From assembly GCA_012719035.1 (NCBI GenBank), contig JAAYBD010000035.1, forward strand, positions 1 through 64,000: 64,000 bases of DNA, read 5' to 3'. Origin of the DNA: Clostridiales bacterium (GTDB lineage Bacteria > Bacillota > Clostridia > Oscillospirales > Oscillospiraceae). This document shows, piece by piece, positions 59,262 through 64,000 of the stretch (its first letter is position 1; the number at the start of each line of letters is the position of its first letter). The position numbers were made by a program, and so were the translations under genes. The notes beneath the pieces were generated by a model. That model saw only the letters and a program-made list of their open reading frames with translations, was not told the origin of the DNA and did no database searches.

Positions 59262-59299
59262 GAAAACCCTCTCATGGAATTATCATTCCTTGAGAGGGA
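59262..59299 (-). terminator. Terminator of the XRE gene
   Basis: CCCTCTCA/TGAGAGGG with an inner GGAAT/ATTCC pairing; the minus strand continues TTTTCTTTATTT. Confidence 0.82.
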
Positions 59300-59332
59300 T
59301 AATAATGACCACAATTTAAACTTTATACAGCT

Positions 59333-59632
59333 CTAACTGACAGATATTTTTTGAAGTATTCTAAGAAGCATTTTTTGATAGTTGTATTTTTTGCTGCTCA
59401 GATCCTCTTCAAAAAACATTATTGTGGATTTGCTTACATTCAGTGCCTTGCTATACTTTTCTATAATATCAATCGATGGTGTGTCCTTTATTCCTCTTTC
59501 AATTTCAGTTATATATGATGCTGAAATACCTGTTTTAGACGACAGCTCCTTAATAGATAAATCGTTGGAAATTCTTAATAATCTTAGAACTTCACATATA
59601 GCTTTCTTATCACTTATATCTTTATTTATCAA
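59333..59632 (-). CDS. XRE-family helix-turn-helix protein
   Basis: 99 residues from TTG 59632 (AAAGGCGG 8 bases upstream; TTG 59656 is an alternative adding 8 residues). HTH at about 15-70: LRLLRISNDLSIKELSSKTG and SASYITEIERGIKDTPSID, then a short tail ending QKMLLRILQKIS. No sensor domain. It lies 81 bases after a 51-residue gene in the same direction. Possible roles: repressor of a small membrane peptide, or antitoxin. The right arm ends in a clear terminator. Confidence 0.8.
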   Translation of the reverse strand: MINKDISDKKAICEVLRLLRISNDLSIKELSSKTGISASYITEIERGIKDTPSIDIIEKYSKALNVSKSTIMFFEEDLSSKKYNYQKMLLRILQKISVS

Positions 59633-59713
59633 TGATGCTTCCGCCTTTCCTTCCAAATATAAGTGGCCGAGATAGGTGTCATAAGTTATGCCTCTGCAAA
59701 ATAAAAGTAAGCG

Positions 59714-59869
59714 CTAATTGGTAAGAAGCTTGTCTACCAACCATATGATAAAGGCTATCAAATCCTGAAGAACCCGGTGCTCAAGAAGCCATTTGACTAC
59801 TAAAACGAACCGGCTCCACCTGTGGATACGTTTTTCTCTTTTAGTTTGTTCTGATGGTCGTTGTTTCAT
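59714..59869 (-). CDS. 51-residue basic/hydrophobic small protein
   Basis: ATG 59869 is preceded by AAGGAG at 7-base spacing, an excellent site. The sequence has a very basic head (KQRPSEQTKREKRIHRWSRF) and a hydrophobic C-terminal half with two short segments (FVLVVKWLLE and DLIAFIIWLVDKLL). It could be a membrane-active peptide, a small toxin or a signalling peptide precursor. No family recognised. Followed in the same direction by an XRE regulator. Confidence 0.6.
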   Translation of the reverse strand: MKQRPSEQTKREKRIHRWSRFVLVVKWLLEHRVLQDLIAFIIWLVDKLLTN

Positions 59870-60284
59870 AAGCGTTCTCCTTATGTAACATTTACGGTGT
59901 GATTTCGAATGTTAATTCTCTCGCATACCTTGGACATCAGCAACATAATGTGCATCCGACAATTTACTGACCGACGGTAATTGCGTACCCGTAATGAAAA
60001 ACCTCAGAACTCATTCTTTCCCAGCAGTTTATTTATAGATATAAAGATAGATATCAATACACTACATAGCATCACCTCAATTTCCATATTAGCATAATTA
60101 TGGAAAAATGTCAACCACTACAGTGAATTATATTCGCTATAGTCGCCGAAATATGCCCTTAGCGCTAAATTATTATCAGCATTTATAAACTATTGCGCCT
60201 CTCTGTGTCCCTTGCGAGATGGACCCGAATAATAAGGGAATGTCTTGGAATACTATGGATATTCAAATAAAAGGAGAGGATTTT
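59870..60284. other. Intergenic region before the catalase gene
   Basis: About 415 bases between the small gene (-) and the catalase (+). AT-rich, with no gene seen. It should hold both promoters; a PerR-type box was looked for but none was convincing. Confidence 0.55.
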
Positions 60285-62393
60285 ATGTCTTTTCATACAG
60301 AAAACGGTGACAGCAGTATGCTCAAAACGAAGCAAATGGAAGCATACGTGGTGGATAATAAAAATCAAAAACTGACCACAGACAACGCCGTTAGGGTTTC
60401 AAGTACCGACGACTCCCTCAAAGTTGGCGAGAGGGGACCCACTCTACTTGAGGATGTGCATTTTCGTGAGAAGATTACGCATTTCGACCACGAACGCATA
60501 CCCGAACGGGTGGTACACGCGCGCGGTTCGGGCGCGCATGGATATTTTGAGCTGTATGAATCCATGGCTGAATACACAATGGCGGATTTTTTGCAGGATC
60601 CCGCAGTTAAAACACCCGTATTTGTGCGCTTTTCCACAGTGGTCGGCTCACGCGGTTCCTCGGATACCACCCGCGACGTGCGCGGCTTCGCTACGAAATT
60701 TTATACCCGCAGCGGAAATTACGATTTGGTGGGCAACAATATGCCCGTATTTTTTATTCAGGACGCAATAAAATTTCCTGATATTGTACACGCTATCAAG
60801 CCGGAGCCGAATAACGAAATACCGCAGGCAACTGCGGCACACGACACATTTTGGGATTTCGTAGTCAACACGCCTGAAACGGCACACATGGTGATGTGGC
60901 TGATGTCCGACAGGGGTATTCCAAGAAGCTTCCGCATGATGGAAGGATTCGGGGTAAATACCTTCCGCTTCGTCAACGCACAGGGTAAGGCGCGTTTCGT
61001 CAAGTTCCACTGGAAACCAATGCTCGGTGTACACTCTCTGGCAATGGACGAGGCACAGAAACTTTCCGGTAAAGACCCTGACTTCCATCGGCGTGACCTT
61101 TGGGAGGCGATAGAGCGGGGCAGCTATCCGGAATATGAGCTTGGCGTGCAGATGCTTGAGGAGGAACAAGAGTTTGATTTCGACTTCGATATTTTAGACC
61201 CTACCAAGTTCTGGCCTGAGGAGATAATTCCCGTAAAGATTATCGGCAAGATGACTCTCAATAAAAACGTTGATAATTTCTTCGCAGAAACCGAACAGGT
61301 GGCGTTTTGCCCCGCCAACATCGTCCCGGGCATAGACTTCAGCAACGACCCGCTTTTACAGGGGCGGCTGTTTTCCTACGAGGATACTCAGCTTTCCCGT
61401 CTTGGCGGACCGAATTTCCGAGAGATACCCATTAACCGACCTGTTGCGCCCGTCCACAACAACCAGCGTGACGGTATGCATAGAATGACAATAAACCCCG
61501 GACCCGTAAGCTATTTCCCAAATTCGATAGCGCAAAATTCACCCTCCACTGCCAGCAGGGAGGAAGGAGGCTTCGTGCATTATGCTGAGCGCGTAGACGG
61601 TCAGAAAATACGTGCGCGCAGTGACAGCTTCCGCGACCATTTCCGTCAGGCCACACTGTTTTGGAACAGTATGTCGGCGGAGGAAAAGAAGCATATCATT
61701 AATGGATTTCACTACGAGGCGGGCAGTGTAAAGGATAAAAGCATAAGGCAGAAAGTAGTGGATATGTTTGCCAATGTTTCGCCGGAGCTTGCAAAAGCAA
61801 TCGCGCCGGGACTTGGCGTTACTGCACCTATTAACGTGATTCCAAACTACATGAAGTCCGCGTCCCCTGCCGTAAGTCAGGAAAATACGATAAAATCCCC
61901 GGCGACAAGAAAAGTTGCAATCCTTGTGGAGAACGGGTTTTGCCCCGTATCGGTGCAAAGCATGACTGAGGCGCTGAAAGCGGTAAACGCAGTCGTCGAG
62001 ACGGTGAGTATAAACCGCAGCGTTCTTACGGGCAAGGACGGCATGCTGCTTGAACCCAACAAAGATTTTACAACCACGCACGCCACGTTTTATGACGCAG
62101 TATATGTACCCGGCGGCGACCACGTAAGCGCTCTGGCGCAAAACAAGGATGCCCGCGGCTTTATAAACGACTGCCTGAATCACTATAAGACCATCGGTGC
62201 ATCGAACGAAGGAATGGAATTGCTCAAGGCTACGGAAGCGGCGGTACTGGCGCAGAATCTCCTTGACGCACAAAATACGCCCAAAGTGTTTGAGGGTATG
62301 GTAGCGATACAAAATTCCTCCGACCTCCAGCCGTTTTTTGCAGAGTTTATTAACCAGCTTTCAATGCATCGTCACTGGTCAAGACCTGTTTGA
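60285..62393 (+). CDS. katE: Large-subunit monofunctional catalase (clade II, HPII-like)
   Basis: 702 residues from ATG 60285 (AAAAGGAGAGG upstream). Catalase core: distal His in ERVVHARGSGAHG, Asn in DLVGNNMPVFFIQDA, proximal Tyr heme ligand in RLFSYEDTQLSRLGG. The C-terminal domain (about 560-702) is a DJ-1/GATase1-like flavodoxin fold (KVAILVENGFCPVSV, VYVPGGDHVSALA), present only in large-subunit catalases. It decomposes H2O2. A large catalase in an apparently anaerobic spore-former suggests oxygen tolerance or protection of spores. No other oxidative-stress genes adjoin it. Confidence 0.94.
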   Translation: MSFHTENGDSSMLKTKQMEAYVVDNKNQKLTTDNAVRVSSTDDSLKVGERGPTLLEDVHFREKITHFDHERIPERVVHARGSGAHGYFELYESMAEYTMADFLQDPAVKTPVFVRFSTVVGSRGSSDTTRDVRGFATKFYTRSGNYDLVGNNMPVFFIQDAIKFPDIVHAIKPEPNNEIPQATAAHDTFWDFVVNTPETAHMVMWLMSDRGIPRSFRMMEGFGVNTFRFVNAQGKARFVKFHWKPMLGVHSLAMDEAQKLSGKDPDFHRRDLWEAIERGSYPEYELGVQMLEEEQEFDFDFDILDPTKFWPEEIIPVKIIGKMTLNKNVDNFFAETEQVAFCPANIVPGIDFSNDPLLQGRLFSYEDTQLSRLGGPNFREIPINRPVAPVHNNQRDGMHRMTINPGPVSYFPNSIAQNSPSTASREEGGFVHYAERVDGQKIRARSDSFRDHFRQATLFWNSMSAEEKKHIINGFHYEAGSVKDKSIRQKVVDMFANVSPELAKAIAPGLGVTAPINVIPNYMKSASPAVSQENTIKSPATRKVAILVENGFCPVSVQSMTEALKAVNAVVETVSINRSVLTGKDGMLLEPNKDFTTTHATFYDAVYVPGGDHVSALAQNKDARGFINDCLNHYKTIGASNEGMELLKATEAAVLAQNLLDAQNTPKVFEGMVAIQNSSDLQPFFAEFINQLSMHRHWSRPV

Positions 62394-62519
62394 GGAATAA
62401 AGATACTGATGAGTACGTTTTTGAATTCATGGACAGGAACAGCCCTGCGTCCGAAACATTAAAAAATAGCTGTTGCAGTGCTGTTTAGCCAGTAAAAGTG
62501 TGCGCCCGGCATGAGGTAA

Positions 62520-62562
62520 TAAAAAATCAGACCGGCTCCTAAGTATCGGGAGCCGGTCTGAT
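62520..62562 (-). terminator. Terminator of the stalk-domain gene
   Basis: A perfect 14-bp stem (62526-62539 with 62549-62562) followed on the minus strand by TTTTTTAT. Oriented for the gene at 62626-63987. Confidence 0.88.
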
Positions 62563-62625
62563 CTGATGTAGTTTTCGTGCTGTGTTCAACCACAGCTATT
62601 GCTTAATAAGGGGGTTATAAAGATA

Positions 62626-63987
62626 TTAAAATTGACTGCCATAATACCGAGTATAGAAAATGATTGATTTTATGATGCCGCCATTTACTTTATAAGAAAG
62701 AGCGTATGATAGATTGTCATATCCGTATAATAACCAGGCGCGATACGCCGAGTCTCCGGCTTTCAAACCGCGCGGCGTACTGTAAGAATTGCCGGTTACC
62801 TTGATTGCACATACTTTTCCATCCATATGTTCAGTGTCGTCATGCGGCTTATTGATTCGCATGACATATATCTCCAACTCGTTATTTGAATATTTTTCTA
62901 TACTGTAGTCGATTACCTTATCTATAATCCCGGCATAATTAAATTTTGACCTGAAATCAATCGGCAAGGTGTCATAGGTATCAAACAGTTTAACTTCATT
63001 AATGCCCTGTTCGTTCTGAAGGATTCCCAAAATTACCATTCGTGATTGCGGATATTCGCGTGCGGCACTTAAAATTGAGTTATAAGGGCATTGATATGCG
63101 GTGAATCCACTGGGCAGGTAAACAATGCCGTTCGAAAGGAGTGGAACGTATTTATCACCAACGGCTGCCGCAGTCTGCGTACTGAACAGAGTTTTATTTT
63201 CCGGAACTTCATAGTTTTCTCCGTTGACGACAATGGAGCGGGATCCTATCTGATACTTGGTCGTCACGCCGTGCAAATTAATAGTGGCAGCATTATTCTC
63301 AAAGGAATATGTTCCCCCAAGAAGTTTTGTCACCGCTTCAAGAGGTATATAAAATATATCGTTTTGAATAAACGGTTTGGCGGCCAGCTTTACGGTATTT
63401 CCGTTTAAAAGCGCTTCGTCGTTATCCGCTATTAAAGTCAGCACATATGAGTTACCGCCTTCGACGTTAGAAAACGGAGCGCCGCTAATTATCATTTCGG
63501 CAGAGTTTGGGTCTACTTTGACTTCAAAACCTATTTGTTTTGCGATATCTGCAGATTTTAAATAGGTACTTCCGTTAACGCAGTAGGCGGTAAAGCCCGT
63601 TTTGTTGCCATCAATATAAATCTCCGCAGCTGCTAATGACGCTTTTGTCTTGTTTTTGGAAAATGTCAGCTCGATACCATTTGGGGTATAAGATTTTTCA
63701 GTAATGATTCGTATAGAATTACTTGATTCATCCCACTCCACTTGAAATTGGCGTGATGTTCCATTGAGAATGAAAGCTAAGTCTCTTAACTTGAAATAGT
63801 CATCTCCATTTATCGTATATGCCTGTAATTTATAGTTTTGTTCATTAATCGAGACAGTGTATCCCTTTGAAACGGCGGCACTCGCTTGAGAACCGTAACT
63901 GGCGAATACAGCGGGGTTTACACTGACTGCCGTAAATAAGATAACAGCAAAAATGATTATGCCGGTAAAAAACTTAAATTTTCGCAC
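62626..63987 (-). CDS. Secreted stalk-domain (copper amine oxidase N-like) protein
   Basis: 453 residues from GTG 63987, though no ribosome site is visible in the 13 bases left and the frame stays open to the window edge, so the true start may lie outside. Signal peptide KFFTGIIIFAVILFTAVSVN. Repeated stalk/CAO-N segments: SINEQNYKLQAYTINGDDYF with KLRDLAFILNG, IYIDGNKTGFTAYCVNGSTY, and DIFYIPLEAVTKLLGGTYSF. The C-terminal part (about 330-453) is unassigned and beta-rich. It is probably an extracellular or wall-associated protein. It shares the INGxxYFKLRDLA motif with the secreted phosphatase at 20893. Confidence 0.78.
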   Translation of the reverse strand: MRKFKFFTGIIIFAVILFTAVSVNPAVFASYGSQASAAVSKGYTVSINEQNYKLQAYTINGDDYFKLRDLAFILNGTSRQFQVEWDESSNSIRIITEKSYTPNGIELTFSKNKTKASLAAAEIYIDGNKTGFTAYCVNGSTYLKSADIAKQIGFEVKVDPNSAEMIISGAPFSNVEGGNSYVLTLIADNDEALLNGNTVKLAAKPFIQNDIFYIPLEAVTKLLGGTYSFENNAATINLHGVTTKYQIGSRSIVVNGENYEVPENKTLFSTQTAAAVGDKYVPLLSNGIVYLPSGFTAYQCPYNSILSAAREYPQSRMVILGILQNEQGINEVKLFDTYDTLPIDFRSKFNYAGIIDKVIDYSIEKYSNNELEIYVMRINKPHDDTEHMDGKVCAIKVTGNSYSTPRGLKAGDSAYRAWLLYGYDNLSYALSYKVNGGIIKSIIFYTRYYGSQF

Positions 63988-64000
63988 ATTGTTTGGAAGC

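Larger units (their letters stand above)
58646..59332. other. Long leader of the DUF1538 operon and flanking intergenic DNA
   Basis: Nearly 690 bases without a firm gene. It holds a promoter on the minus strand (59025-59053), a roughly 370-nt leader with an attenuator-like hairpin (58856-58887), and the terminator of the XRE gene (59262-59299). Open frames 58889-59092 (-) and 59060-59242 (+) have no convincing starts. Confidence 0.6.

Noticed and set aside
61539-62312. 257-codon open frame on the minus strand
   Set aside because: Antisense to the catalase coding region, with Cys/Arg/His-rich text typical of shadow frames.
1-64000. CRISPR array, prophage or integrative element
   Set aside because: No regularly spaced direct repeats, and no integrase, capsid, terminase or conjugation genes. 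The S24 repressor at 27677 is isolated.

Overview
The window reads as a chromosomal segment of an anaerobic, endospore-forming member of the Clostridia (Firmicutes), probably near the Oscillospirales. I base this on SpoIIE, an M23/M50 pair resembling SpoIVFA/SpoIVFB, a BclA-type spore-surface protein, a large Bacillus/Clostridium-type SRP RNA directly upstream of dnaX and ebfC, a GTP-type PEP carboxykinase, strong AAGGAGG ribosome sites and many TTG/GTG starts. The genus is inference. There is no prophage, CRISPR array or rRNA. The only clear transposon is the right end of an IS3-family element at the left edge.

Layout. 1-7.4 kb: IS3 end, a beta-CASP metallo-hydrolase, a DnaJ/DUF5685/zinc-ribbon trio and a heterodimeric ABC exporter. 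7.7-14 kb: pckG, then murF-ddl (peptidoglycan precursors), an acyltransferase and a glycosyltransferase. 14.2-16.2 kb: a decaying catabolic operon (acyl-CoA ligase, shikimate dehydrogenase and acyl-CoA dehydrogenase, all broken). 16.5-24.5 kb: amidohydrolase, BclA-like protein, prmA, a 59-residue ribbon-helix-helix protein, a secreted HAD phosphatase, a FadR-type regulator and an MBL hydrolase. 24.8-27.6 kb: tRNA-Ala(CGC), SRP RNA, dnaX, ebfC. 27.7-31.3 kb: an XRE/S24 repressor, a Tim44-like membrane protein, two small paired proteins with a shared C-terminal motif, then a 1-kb gene-poor stretch with several hairpins, a MITE-like inverted repeat and tRNA-Pro(CGG). 31.5-35.6 kb: a two-gene radical-SAM system and the sporulation-type protease pair. 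35.8-44.7 kb: cardiolipin synthase, argH, an SLH subtilase, an MBL hydrolase, CCA-adding enzyme, murC. 44.9-51.9 kb: spoIIE plus a small anchored protein, a SAH deaminase/SAH hydrolase pair, mgtE. 52-55.1 kb: a zinc uptake and regulation cluster (znuCB-zur, divergent znuA, with a candidate Zur operator). 55.2-64 kb: a flavin-binding protein, an ArsC/Spx-like protein, a DUF1538 transporter with a fused tandem P-II-like protein behind a long leader, an XRE regulator with an unannotated 51-residue gene, a large catalase, and a stalk-domain secreted protein.

The most interesting items for follow-up are the DUF1538/P-II-like operon with its roughly 370-nt leader, the mtaD-ahcY pair suggesting S-adenosylhomocysteine recycling via S-inosylhomocysteine, the paired surface-type proteins at 29.6-30.5 kb, the MITE-like element at 31 kb, the small-ORF/XRE pair at 59.3-59.9 kb, and genes whose only well-placed start codon is ATT or ATA. 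All product names come from reading motifs in the translated sequence; no database search was run.
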